In this document: one piece after another, positions 20,516 to 31,535 of the stretch
Position numbering within the stretch: position 1 is the stretch's first letter
Layout of the letters: each line of letters starts with the position of its first letter
DNA from: Ascaphus truei
Lineage: Eukaryota; Chordata; Amphibia; Anura; Ascaphidae
NCBI GenBank assembly: GCA_036426205.1
Contig: CM071568.1
Span: 39,606,066 to 39,670,065 of the forward strand
Direction of reading: 5' to 3'
DNA: 64,000 bases
Program-made: the position numbers and the translations under genes
The notes under the pieces: generated by a model
Told to the model about the DNA's origin: nothing
Database searches by the model: none
The model's input: only the letters and a program-made list of their open reading frames with translations

Positions 20516-22296
20516 TTCAGAAGCGATTAAATCTTTAAAGGTTGCTAAGATACCGGGCCCAGATGGTTTTACCAATCTATACTACAAGAAATTTCAGGCG
20601 ATCTTATCCCGTATATTTTAGAAACTTTCAACTCTTTTTTGGTGGGTGACCGGATACCAATTTCCATGTCTATGGCCAACATAGCCATCATCCACAAGGA
20701 GGGGAGAGACCCACGCCAATGTGAAAAATGCAGACCAATAAAATTACTTAACACAGATTTAAAATTGTATAGCAAAATTCTGGCAAATAGACAACCTGAT
20801 CCTACCAAAGCTAATACATATAGATCAGGTGGGCATTGTCTCGGGCAGACAAGCCTCGGACAATACCGCAAGATCATAAACATTATAGACCATGTGCACC
20901 TTTCCTATACAAAAGCGATACTACTAAGCTTAGATGCTGAAAAAGCATTTGATAGAATAAAATGGTTATTTCTGGACCAGGCCATGTTAAAATTCAGATT
21001 TAAGGGCCCATTCCTGGAGGGCGTCAAAACCCTTTACCAGAAGTCCACAGCGTATGTCAAACTTCTAGGGGGAAATTTGGACCCAATTATGATCACAAAC
21101 GGGACTAGACAGGGATGCCCCTTGTCACCACTCCTCTTTGCCATATCAATTGAACCATTAGCGGCCAAAATCTGAGATAATGTCAATGTCCAAGGAATCC
21201 TCATTGACGGAATAAATTATAAGATCTCATTATTTGCGGATGACGTTATATTATCCCTTGCTATGCCACATACGTCGCTCCCGAACCTCCAACTTCTATT
21301 AGACCAATTTGGCAAAGTCGCAGGCTATAAAGTTAATAACGATAAATCCGAGGCCCTAAATTTAACACTCCCAGCTCCGGATCTAAAATTGCTACAATCA
21401 AATTTTAGCTATAACTGGAACTCTACCCACATTAAATACCTGGGAATTAGAATAGCGAGCTCATATGAATCACTGTATCAAAGCAACTACCCTCCCCTTT
21501 TTGAGAAAATTAAAAAGGTTCTCGGGACATGGAATAAATTCCAAATATCTTGGATGGGAAGAATAATTTCCGCCAAAATGAACATCCTACCAAGATTACT
21601 ATACTACTTCCAAACCCTGCCAATAATTATACCCCAGTCTGACCTGGAAAACATACAAAGCCGAATTCTCCAATTCATATGGAGGGACAAGAGACAGAGA
21701 GTTGCTAGATCAGTAATGCTAGCCTCAAAAACAAGTGGAGGACTTGGAGTACCGGATATTATTAAATATTACCAAGCAGCTCAATTAAAACAAGTAGTGA
21801 TCTGGAATAATGATCCAACAACCTGCTGCCGGCTAGTAATTGAATCATTCTATGCAAAACCACTTTCCTTCGCAGTGGTAATGTGGTGCCAAGGGTCCAG
21901 GGAGATACAAGTAGGAAAATTTGACCTAGGATCAATGAGGTGCACGTGGAACATTTGGTCCATAAATAAAGTAAAATATGCATTGTGGACTTTCCCGTCC
22001 CTGCTAACTCCGATCTTCAACAATTCGGACTTCCCTCCGGGATGCTCTCAAGGGCAATTTTCCCAATTTCTAAATTTAGACACTAAATTAGCAGTGGATT
22101 TGGTGGAAAAGGGGACCGTTCTGTCCTGTTAGGATATCCCAAAAAATATCAATCGCAAGATTTTCACCTTTTCAAATTCCTCCAAATCAGACATTTTCTC
22201 TCATCAATTTCTCAGAATGGGAGTTTCCCTAACCTATCAACATTTGAAAGTTATTGCAAAAAAGGCATCTACCAGAGAGGATTGATATTGGGTATA
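20516..22296 (+). pseudogene. L1/Tx1-type LINE ORF2: reverse transcriptase
   Basis: Ordered RT motifs are visible: KIPGPDGFTN near 20550, HKEGRDPRQCEKCRPIKLLN near 20693, LLSLDAEKAFDRIKW near 20920, NGTRQGCPLSPLLFA near 21098 and the catalytic SLFADDVILSL near 21230. These are followed by the thumb segment with IKYLGI. The region is spread over several frames. It has a stop just after EPLAAKI (about 21175) and another after TVLSC (about 22130), so no functional protein can be made. The Tc1 at 22299 interrupts it at a TA. The protein once copied its own RNA at nicked chromosomal DNA. Confidence 0.9.
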
Positions 22297-22298
22297 TA

Positions 22299-23916
22299 CT
22301 GTTAGGTCCGGAAATAATTGGACACTGATACAAGTTGTGTTATTTCGGCTGTGTACCAAAATAAATTTTAGTTACAGTTAAATAATGAATATTGGCTTAA
22401 AGTGCAGTCTATCAGCTTTAATTTGAGGGTATTCACATCCAAATTGGAGAAAGGGGTTAGGAATTACATCTATTTAATATGTAGCCCCCTCTTTTTCAAG
22501 GAACCAAAAGTAATTGGACAATTGACTCAAAAGCTGTTTCATGGACAGGTGTGGGCTATTCCTTCATTATTTCATCATCAATTAAGCAGGAAAAAGGTCT
22601 GGAGTTGATTCCAGGTGTGGCATTCGCATTTGGAAGCTGTTGCTGTGAACCCACAACATGTGGTCAAAGGAGCTTTCAATGCAAGTGAAACAGGGCACCC
22701 TTAGGCTGCAAAAAAAAAAAAATCCATCAGAGAGATAGCAGGAACATTAGGAGTGGCCAAATCAACAGTTTGGTACATTCTGAGAAAAAAAGAACGCATT
22801 GTGGGCTCTGCAACACAAAAAAGCCTGGACATCCACGGAAGACAACAATGGTGGATGATTGTAGGATCCTTTCCATGGTAAAAAAAAACCCCTTCACAAC
22901 ATCCAGCCAAGTGAAGAACACTCTCCAGGAGGTAGGCATATCATTATCCAAGTCTATCATAAAGAGAAGACTTCACGAGAGTAAATACAGAGGGTTCACC
23001 ACAAGGTGCAAACCATTCATAAGCCTCAAGAATAGAAAGGCCAGATTAAACTTTGCCAAACAATATCTAAAAAAGCCAGCCCAGTTCTGGAACAGCATTC
23101 TTTGGACAGATGAAACTAAGATCAACCTGTACCAGAATGATGGGAAGAAAAAAGTATGGAGTAGGCTTGGAAAGGCTCATGATCCGAAGCATACCACATC
23201 ATCTGTAAAACACGGTGGAGGCAGTGTGATGGCATGGGCATGCATGGCTTACAATGGCACTGGGTCACTAGTGTTTATTGATGATGTGACAGAAGACAGA
23301 AGAAGCCAGATGAATTCTGAAGTGTATAGGGATATATTGTCTGCTCAGATTCAGCCAAATGCAGCGAAGTTGATTGGACGGCGCTTCACTTTACAGATGG
23401 ACAATGACCCAAAACATACTGCGAAAGCAACCCAGGAGTTTTTTAAGGCAAAGAAGTGGAATATTCTGCAATGGCTGAGGCAATCACCTGATCTCAACCC
23501 GATCGAGCATGCATTTCACTTGCTGAAGACAAAACTTAAGGCAGAAAGACCCACGAACAAACAAAAACTGAAGACAGCTGCAGTAAAGGCCTGGCAAAGC
23601 ATCACAAAGGAGGAAACCCAGCGTTTGGTGATGCCTGCAAAGGATTCTCGACAAAGTATTAAAAATGAACATTTTATTTATGATTGTGTTAATTTGTTCA
23701 ATTACATTTTAGCCCCCGAAATAAGGGGACTGTATATGAAAATGGTTGAAATTCCTAAACGTTTCATAAGATATTTTTGTTCAACCCCTTGAATTAAAGC
23801 TGAAAGTCTGCACTTCTATTGCATCTAGGTTGTTTCATTTCAAATCCATTGTGGTGGCGTACAGAGCCAACATTATGAAAATTGTGTCAGTGTCCAATTA
23901 TTTCCGGACCTAACTG
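22299..23916 (+). mobile_element. Tc1-type transposon, nearly complete, 1618 bp
   Basis: The ends read CTGTTAGGTCCGGAAATAAT on the left and, on the minus strand, CAGTTAGGTCCGGAAATAAT on the right. TA dinucleotides flank both sides (22297-22298 and 23917-23918). The similarity of the termini extends to about 30 bases. The element is inserted in the L1-type ORF2, which resumes immediately after it, so it is younger than the LINE. A second truncated copy lies at 59036-60201. Confidence 0.95.
22770..23792 (+). pseudogene. Tc1 transposase with DD34E triad, frameshifted N-terminus
   Basis: The 340-residue frame covers most of the transposase. Catalytic residues are visible: D114 in WTDETK, D211 in MDNDPKHT and E246 in DLNPIEH, with 34 residues between the last two as expected for Tc1. 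The basic KKPGHPRKTT hook and the second DNA-binding helix region precede them. The ATG used here is not the original start. The first helix-turn-helix (IREIAGTLGVAKSTVW) lies upstream in another frame, and comparison with the copy at 59036 shows one base missing near 22795-22803. The enzyme would cut and paste the element at TA sites, but this copy is disabled by that frameshift. The C-terminus is otherwise long and uninterrupted. Confidence 0.93.
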
Positions 23917-24893
23917 TACATGGGGGTGGAATCGTCAGTAAATATACCAAACCATAACTACATGCTTAAATGGGCCGAAGACCTAATGTGAAAATAGAAA
24001 GGGACGAGTGGGAGGGTATCTGGGAGTCGGAAGCCAAAACCTCAATTTGTACAATACCAAAAGAAAACATCTAAAAAATTCTATTTCAGTGGTACCTAAC
24101 TCCTAGTAGGCTGAGACAGATCTTCCCTGGAACACCAGATATATGTTGGAGGGGGTGCGATTCTAGGGGAGAAATGACTCACATATGGTGGACATGCCCA
24201 GTGGTGCAGAACTTTTGGGTTATGATCCAGAGTATAATCCTAGAGGTTATGGGACTGATGATCCCCATGGACCCGCTGATCTTTGTGCTGGCCAAACCAC
24301 TAGTGGATATTCCCTCCCCCATGAAGAAATTAATATCAGTCATCCTAATTGCGGCGAGATGCTCCATTGCTGTTGTTTGGAGAAAAATTAACACCCCATC
24401 CAAAGCAACAGTGTACAAAAGAATAAACGAAGTCAAGTACATGGAAAAGTTGACTGCCCACCAAAACCAAACTACTGAGTGGTTCTATAGAATATGGGAG
24501 CCTTGGCTCCAAAGTTAGGAAGATCAATGGAGGCAAGGCCCCAGTCCCACTCACCCTATTAAGTTCCCCTCCCAACCCACATTTCCCCAGTCCTCCCCCC
24601 TCCCGCCCCCCTGTTATTCCACTCTTTCTTTCTTCCATCTTATCTTCTCTATCCACTTTATAATCACACCAGAGACTACAGTTTAGTAGATCTATAATAA
24701 GCCACAAAGGGAATAATATGAAAACAACCAATAGATCTGGAGATATTCAATTCATATATTGAATTTATATCTAAAATGTGAACATTGATGTTATGCCAAT
24801 ATTTCCTGTACCAGCTGTATCGGTTTCACTCTGACTCTCCCTTTGTAAAGTATAATTTGTGTATGTCTCAAAAACTGCAATAAAAAAGATTGA
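23917..24893 (+). pseudogene. L1/Tx1-type LINE ORF2 C-terminus and 3' UTR
   Basis: After the Tc1 the LINE resumes with WYLTPSRLRQIFPG, then the cysteine-histidine motif CWRGCDSRGEMTHIWWTCP near 24147-24205, typical of the C-terminal zinc-like region of L1/Tx1 elements. The frame ends with WFYRIWEPWL near 24515. The 3' UTR runs to AATAAAAAAGATTGAAACAA near 24893, which contains the polyadenylation-type AATAAA. Stops and frame changes show that it is dead. Confidence 0.85.
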
Positions 24894-25787
24894 AACAAAA
24901 CCTACCTGTTTACTAGATTTGTTTCAACAGGAGGTTTACCTACTCAAGTTTGAAATAATTCTTTTTTTTTTAAATTATGTGTTAACAGACATCCTTCAAT
25001 ATGGTCAACATGAGACCTTAAACAAGGTAGAATATTAAATGCTGACTTAAGAGTATCTCCATACTTTACCACCTACTGTATAAGGATGCACAGAAACTAC
25101 TGTATGTTTATGAGGATGGTTAGACATGATATCAACACATAAAAACATCTTATTATTAGGGTTTTCCTTAACCCCTCTTGAACAGAATATAGTATGGTAC
25201 ACAATCTTTATTAAGTGCTCATATAATGTTGGGTCCATTGTACTACTGTGATTATAAAACAGAAATACTAAGATAATTACAATATACTACATCATACCTC
25301 CCATTGAAATCTGATTTCAGTACTAAATTTAAGAGAGAGAAGTAAGTTCTATAGAAGAGATTGCATTCAATAATTAATGGATTAAAGAGGAAAATTCTTC
25401 GAATTTTTTCACACAAGATCATCCTGAAACTCTAGTAATATACATTACCTAAAATAAACAAACCTTTAGTAAAACCTCCCAATTGACCGATAATCTCCAT
25501 CAGAGGTTCTGTTGAACAGACCCTCAATATTTGGACCACTTATTATAGGAACATGTCTCCTCTCTGCCATAGTACTGTACATCAAAGTTATGGCAGACTT
25601 TCTACTCAAATTGGAACATCTGGGGGGGACAGTACTGTATAAGTAATGATCTTCTCTTAGTCACTATAGCTGTAACGTCATTATAAACTAACATTACCCG
25701 TGATCAACTGGTTAAAAATGTAGTATTATTACTGGATAAAGGTTTACAAACACAAGATACAGTAAAGAGGCGCAATCTTGCTCCCTC
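24894..25787. other. No gene recognised
   Basis: AT-rich non-coding sequence. No domain, inverted repeat or tandem array was noted. Confidence 0.55.
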
Positions 25788-26282
25788 CTATGCCAATATC
25801 TTGGCAAAGTAGAGGAATACACCTCAGAGCCCGGTGCTACCAGCCCTAAAGACAGCGTGCATCACGCGGGGGCTTGTATAACGTGAATAACCCTGTACAT
25901 ACCGGAGACTGAACCTATAATGCAGGAAACGCTGCCACTGTAATGAGGTAAGCCCTTAAGGCGATCACATATAATGGGGACCAGCTGGGAGCGGTGGTCG
26001 TGTGGTCACCCAACGGGAACCGGCAGACCCTCGCAACAACAACCGGACTACCCTTAGTGATAAAACAGCAGTGAACAGTCAATGGACGGCGTACTCACGA
26101 TCCAATCCCAGGTAAGTCAGAATCTCCGGTATAAACTGCGTCCATCCACAGGTTAGCAGGAACAGATGAACAAGGAGAAACTAGGAGCACAGAGCAAAAA
26201 AGAACGAGAACTGGAGGCCTCCAGTTCTCGTTCTTTTTTGCTGTGCTCCTAGTTTCTCCTTGTTCATCTATGCCAATATCTT
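25788..26282. mobile_element. Retroposon-like insertion with 15-bp duplication and right-end palindrome
   Basis: CTATGCCAATATCTT occurs at 25788-25802 and again at 26268-26282, bounding a 465-bp insertion. The insert contains a CCGGAGACTGAAC segment also present in the PLE terminal repeat at about 60320, which suggests a PLE-related origin. The insert's last ~105 bases are a palindrome that ends at the right-hand duplication. No protein is encoded. Confidence 0.75.
26164..26269. repeat. Near-perfect 106-bp palindrome
   Basis: Arms of 54 and 52 bases meet at CTGGAGG/CCTCCAG (centre between 26217 and 26218). The only difference noted is a two-base AG in CACAGAGCAAAA versus CACAGCAAAA. There is effectively no loop. 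Confidence 0.95.
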
Positions 26283-26740
26283 CATGGGACAGTACAAAAA
26301 GGTTTAATCTACAGGATGTAAGCATACCATAATTTCCAATAAGGGAGTGCGAGGACAGCACGTATTTAATAGGAAACACTCTCGCCTATAACCTCAAACA
26401 TTCTATAATTGGCGTGGTGTGGTGTCTGGTCGAATCCTATCATTTACCCCATCTACTGTTCCCCCCATCCGCCCACCTCTTTCCCTAACCTTTCTAACCT
26501 CCTCCCATTCCCTCCTTAGCTCCTTCCTCTCTTCCTTCAGCATTTTCTTCTTTTTTTTAGACGATACATAAATGATGTCTTCATCATTTGGAAAGCACAT
26601 GAGGGTACATAAACTGTAGTATGGCTACCATCCATGATTTGGTGTTCACTGTTCCGAAACACAATAAGGATAGAATTATACTGTAACTAATAAAAGTGCA
26701 GAAAACACCCTATACGTGTGAAAGGATTCTGCTCGATCCA
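26283..26740. other. No gene recognised
   Basis: Non-coding. A C/T-rich segment lies at 26440-26550 with a T-run after it. Possibly an older retroposon tail. Confidence 0.4.
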
Positions 26741-26955
26741 TGCCAGGTTTTGTTGCCAGTTCGGGTTTTCCAGGTTTCCTGCCCTTTCTGCTCAATATGT
26801 CCGTTTTGTGTACTAGCAGCCTCCTATATAAGGCTACACTTCCTAGTGGGAGTCGCCGAGCAAGTTTCTTATGTTTGCAGCTCCTGTTGTCTTTGCTGTC
26901 ACGCCTTACCCTTGTGCCTGTTTGCCGTGACCCCGACCTCGCTGCTTTCTGGACA
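26741..26955 (+). repeat. 5' LTR remnant of a chromodomain Ty3/Gypsy element
   Basis: TGCCAGGTTTTG and the following bases, including CTCCTATATAAGGCT and AGTGGGAGTCGC, match the 3' LTR at 32039-32672 for about 200 bases. The rest of the LTR is missing here, so this is a 3'-deleted LTR. Confidence 0.85.
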
Positions 26956-27780
26956 TTATCATCCAGCTGGATATACTCCAGGTGGGTTGTACCCCGGCAC
27001 CGCCATTGCTAGCAGTGTCTCTGGCGCAGCTCCGTCATCCCCTAATCCCAGGGAACCACAGATCCCGGCGCCTCTACGTTATGGAGGGGATCCTATGACT
27101 TGTAGAGGATTTTTGAACCAGTGTTCGATTCAGTTCGAACTCCAGCCTTCCATGTTCTTCACCCATCGATCCAGGGTTGCCTACATCATTTTCCTACTGA
27201 CAGACGCGTCTTTGGCCTGGGCCTCCCCTCTCTGGGAAAAGGAATCCCCACTGGTTAACAACGCCGCTGCCTTTCTCCAAGCATTCAAAAGAGTTTTGAC
27301 GCTCCTGGTCGCGGGTCCTCTGCTTCTGCTTTACTCCATCGAATCCGTCATAGCGTGGGCCAGTATGCCATTGAATTCCGAACCCTTGCTGCAGAGACAG
27401 GCTGGAAAAATGACGCTCTGCTGGCAGCATTTTGGCAGGGGCTTTCTTTTTGTTTAAAGGATGAACTGACTTGCCGGGACACCCCCAAGAATCTGGAGGA
27501 ATGAATTGCTCTCTGTATCAGAATGGATCTCCGGATGTGAGAACGACAGACCGAGCGAGACCAGTCCTGAAAAAAAACAATAATTCAGCTGGACCCCTTC
27601 TTAAGGACTCATCTTACTACACCTCTCTCAGGAACCAATGCAATTAGATTATACTAAATTACCTGAGGAGAGAACTAGGAAACTAGGAGACATGTCAGGG
27701 TGCTGTGTGTGTACTGTTGACTCAAGGGTCATCTCTCCCGAAATTGTCCTAAATCGGGAAAGCTCCAGTGCCCAGTGAAG
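26956..27780 (+). pseudogene. Gag of a chromodomain Ty3/Gypsy element
   Basis: The frame around 27050-27300 encodes LRYGGDPMTCRGFLNQC, FFTHRSRVAYII, LAWASPLWEKE and FLQAFKRV, the recognisable capsid-like core of vertebrate chromovirus Gag. Similarity then continues in another frame (LLAAFWQGLS and the TCRDTP and IALCIRMDL motifs) up to about 27535, showing a frameshift near 27300 and later stops. Gag would have packaged the element RNA in cytoplasmic particles. This copy is inactive. Confidence 0.85.
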
Positions 27781-28265
27781 ATAGAGGAATATTCTCTGAG
27801 CATTCCTTCTATCCCTTCTCCATCTCAACCTTCACGGCTGCTTCTGCCGGGTTCACTCTCCTGGGGACCAGCCTCCATCTTCACTCAGGATTTTGTGGAT
27901 TCAGGAGACGCAGGGAATTTTATTGACCATGCATTTCCACTCTCTTACTCTCCTTACAATGGAGATTGTGTTAAGGGTCATTAATAGAAGACCTCTGGTA
28001 CCTGGGACCATCACCCTTTAGATTAATCCTTTGCTGATTACAATTGGGGCACTTCACAAAGAGACACTGTCATTCTATGTCATTTGCTCTCCCTTGACTC
28101 CAGTGGTCCTAAGACTTCCCTGGTTGCGGCACCACAACCCTAAGATCAATTGGGCGACCAATCAAGTGACAGCTTGGGGACAACATTGCCATGGATCTTG
28201 TCTTCCGATCTTGTCTTCCGGTGTGTCGCACCATCTCTGAGGTTCGGCTAACTATAGAGACTTCC
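27781..28265 (+). pseudogene. Protease region of the Ty3/Gypsy element
   Basis: The residues DFVDSGDAGNFIDHAF near 27886-27933 contain the DSG active-site triad of an aspartic protease in the context usual for chromoviruses (DSGxxGNFID). Downstream, VVLRLPWLRHHNPKINW fits the region just before the reverse transcriptase. Several frames and stops interrupt it. Confidence 0.8.
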
Positions 28266-29293
28266 TTGTCATGCCTTCCAATTGCTTGAACATTCAGCGT
28301 GGGTTTATTCGCAAATCAAGTTCCCCCACTGGTCAGGGTTGCTTCTTTGTTTCCAAAAAACATGTTTCTCTCAGGCCATGTATCGATTACAGAGGCCTAA
28401 ATAAAATCACCATAAAAATCAGTATCCTCTACCCCTCATTCCTGAACTGTTTGAATGCGTACGCAAGGCTATGATCTTTACCAAACTGGATCTTCGAGGA
28501 GCTTACAATTTAATTAAGATCAGAGAGGGTGATGAGTGGAAGACAGCCTTTAATACTCGTGACGGACACTACGAATATCTGGTCATGCCATTCGGTTATG
28601 CAACGCACCGGCTGTATTTCAACATTTAACCAATGAGATTTTCCGGGATCTACTTGACCAATTTCTCGTGATATATCTGGATGATATGCTTATTTATTCC
28701 AGTTCCTTGTCCGAACATCGGGCACAGGCTAGACTGGTCCTCCAAAGATTTTGGGACCACTACATCTTTACCAACCTCGAGAAATGTCAGTTCAAACAGA
28801 AGAAGATTTCCTTCCATGGGTATTTCAACACTTCCCTTGGGTTTGAGATGGATTGTGTGAAAGTATCGACAGTGCTGGATTGGCCCATACCGACAGGCCT
28901 CAAACCAACTCAATGATTTCTTGGGTTTGCCAACTACTACCAACAATTTACAGTATCAGGAACTTCTCCAAGGTGGTTGCACACATTTTGGATTTTACTA
29001 AGAAAGGGTTGAACCCTAAGATATGGCCCTCTGAGGCTCTTCTGGCTTTCAAGAAGCTTAAGTCTGCCTTTTCGTCCGCACCTGTGCTGATCCATCCAGA
29101 TCCTACGAAACCCTTTGTGCTTGAAGTGGATGCATCTGATTTGGCAGCCAGAGCTGTTCTCTCTCAAAGGAAGAATTTTCATGTGAAACTCCACCCCTGT
29201 GCCTTCTTTTCTAAAAAAAAATTCTGCCGCAAAAAGAAATTATGATATTGGGAATTAGGAACTTCTGGCCATGAAAATGGCTCCAGAAGAATG
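28266..29293 (+). pseudogene. Reverse transcriptase and start of RNase H, Ty3/Gypsy element
   Basis: Motifs in order are [44 protein letters not shown], the VMPFGY segment and the active-site VIYLDDMLIYS (near 28668). LDWPIPT and [18 protein letters not shown] follow; the last opens RNase H. They fall in different frames with a stop near 28916, so no intact Pol exists. At 29293 the RNase H frame, ending in APEEW, is cut by a 627-bp insertion. Confidence 0.92.
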
Positions 29294-29929
29294 GATATTG
29301 AAGAAGAATGTGTGGTGCTCTAAAATACAGGCCAACTGGTTATACAGTGGCGGCCGAGCTGAGTCTCATGCGGCCGCCACCGTGGGTAATTTAAAACCGC
29401 GTTCAGCCGCGTTTTTTCCCCGATGCGTGCCACGCGTCACTGGTGCGTGGCACGTGTGCCAGGGTGCGTGTGCGCGTGGCGCCTGTGCCAGGGTTTCCCG
29501 AAGATGGTTGAAGGGGTGGCAGGGTAAGGTGGGGATGCGTGTGTGCGGCCCCCGGACCCAGAGAAGCAGAGGCGGAGCAGCCAGGGGGTCGCGAGGGGAG
29601 GAGAAGGATGTGGGGAAGATGCGGCTGGCGCACGGCCAAGTTCGGCGCCAGCCGATATATGCCACGGGAAGAAACGGGTAAACGTTAGACTGAAGCTGGT
29701 CACAACAGTATAAGCATATTCTTCATCCACTTAAAGTTCCTTTGGTGTGACACCCTTGAGTATTCTTAACGATAATTTGCCAACCTATTGACACGTGGTA
29801 TACATTAATCTCTACATCACGTGGTATCAATCACTGATTTTTATGGGTACGCGCTCTCTTGGATATCCTTTGTTTGCTCCCTGGTGTAAGTAGTGCCTAT
29901 TTTTCCAATCTCTTCGATCTAGAAGAATG
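29285..29929. mobile_element. 627-bp insertion in Ty3/Gypsy RNase H, with 9-bp duplication
   Basis: AGAAGAATG is present at 29285-29293 and 29921-29929. The RNase H frame breaks at the first copy and resumes after the second with HLLERAT and ILTDHKNLEYF, so the insertion removed no bases. The two ends of the insert are only weakly inverted relative to each other. A 9-bp duplication would suit a Mutator- or Merlin-like cut-and-paste element, but no transposase is present. Inside it lies a GC-rich hairpin-ended unit (29345-29655). Confidence 0.8.
29345..29655. mobile_element. GC-rich unit with terminal hairpins, possible TA-flanked MITE
   Basis: The left end folds as GTGGCGGCCG...CGGCCGCCAC (29347-29382) and the right end as GGCTGGCGC...GCGCCAGCC (about 29624-29653). 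TA dinucleotides flank both sides. The architecture recalls the MITEs at 45533 and 48444, but the sequence differs. It could equally be the normal core of the surrounding insertion. Confidence 0.5.
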
Positions 29930-31535
29930 CATACATTTGCTTGAGAGGGCAACTTCTCTTATAACAATCCTTACAGATCACAAGAACCTTGAATACTTTG
30001 AAGGAGCAAAGAGACTCGGGCGTGTCAGGGGAGGTGGGATCTCTTCTTCACTCGGTTCAACATTGTGATCTCCTATCATCCAGTATTCAAGAACGTCAAA
30101 GCAGATGCTCTATCCAGGCAATACTCTCCAAACGACGCCAAGGAGATAGAGCAGGGGCCCGCCATTCCATCTTCTCAGATTATCTCTGCAGTTTCTTCTT
30201 CACCTGCAACAGATTTCACAGGCCCAGGCAGAAGTTCCCAGGTCAATGTCCACTCGTTCATCCAAACTATTTGTCCCCCCCCCCCCAATTTCGAAGTGAG
30301 GTATTGCAAAGGGGTCATAACTCCAAGACGGCTGGTCAACCGTGAGTTAGGAAAATGTGTGATTTCTTTGAACGGATCTTTTGGTGGCCAGAGATCCGCA
30401 AAGACGTGTATGACTTTTTGGCAGCCTGCATTGTATGCGCCCAGACTAAAGTGCCGAGGACGTTACCCTGTGGGTTGCTCCATCCCCTGCCTGTTCCTAC
30501 CCACCCATGGACTCACTTATCCATGGATTTTATCGTGAAACTGCCACCCTCCAGGGGTATGACTACTATACTGGTAGTAGTCGATCGCTTTACATGTCAA
30601 GCCCATTTTATTCCTCTCAGAAGCTACCTACAGCTTAAGAACTATCTGAGGTCTTTATTAAGGAGATATTTTGCCTTCAAGGAGTCCCAAAGGATATAGT
30701 CTTGGACCGCAGATCCCAATTCATCTCAAGATTTTGGAAGGCCTTCTGTCAAAGAATGGGCATAACCCTTCATTTTTCTTCCTCATTCCATCCCCAGTCC
30801 AATGGACTCACGGAAGGGGCCAATCAGTCCTTAGAACCAATCCTGCAATGTTTTGTATCTGAACTACAGGATGACTGGGATGATCTGCTCCCGTGGGCCG
30901 AGTTTTCCTGCAATTCTATGAAACACGATTCCCCACTGGAATCACTGTTCTTTTGTGCCTACGGGTACCACCATGCTGCCCTTCCTTCCTTCTTTCCTCT
31001 ATCCGGAGTACCTGCAGTGGATGATAAGATCCAAGAACTCCAATTACTCTGAAAGAAGATCCAGGCCAATCTGACCAAAGCCGTCCTCCAGAAAAAACCC
31101 AGGTGGATAAATGTCGATGACCACCACCCCTGTTTCAAGTGGGAGATCAGGTTTGGCTGGCTACAAAAAAATATCCGGCTGAAACTGCCTTCTTCCAAAC
31201 TTGGGCCCAAGTTCATTGGACCTTACAAAATCCTGAAACAGGTCAATCCGGTGACGTTCAAACAGGAACTTCCGGATAGCTTAAGGATACCTCCAATGTT
31301 CCATATCTCACTCCTCAAACCTTTTGTCCAGAACACCTTCTTTCCTCCTAATCTCCCTCCTCCTAGACCGTTCTTGGTGGATTGGCCAGGAGGAATTTGA
31401 AGTATGCCAGATACTGAATTCCCGTAGATCCCGTGGTGGGCTGCAGTCAAGGTCCATTGGCAGGGTTATGGACCTGAGGAGAATTCATGGATCAAATCCA
31501 GGGATAAAATACAAGTGAAGGTGATTAAATAAGGC
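29930..31535 (+). pseudogene. RNase H end, integrase and chromodomain, Ty3/Gypsy element
   Basis: After ILTDHKNLEYF come a tether and the integrase zinc region (WWPEIRKDVYDFLAACIVC near 30373-30430). The integrase core follows, with D in LSMDFIVKLP, D in LDRRSQFIS near 30700 and E in NGLTEGANQ near 30800, giving a DDE triad. Close to the end, EEFEVCQILNSRR and GPEENSWIKSRD (near 31470-31505) are the start and end of a C-terminal chromodomain, which targets integration to chromatin. At least three frame changes are needed, so the copy is dead. It is interrupted after SRD by the insertion at 31506, and the next residues (VNAP) resume at about 32018. Confidence 0.9.

Noticed and set aside
22770..22910. 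A separate short gene overlapping the Tc1 on the minus strand
   Set aside because: Minus-strand frames 22701-22960 are shadows of the transposase coding sequence; the same shadow appears at 59439-59633.
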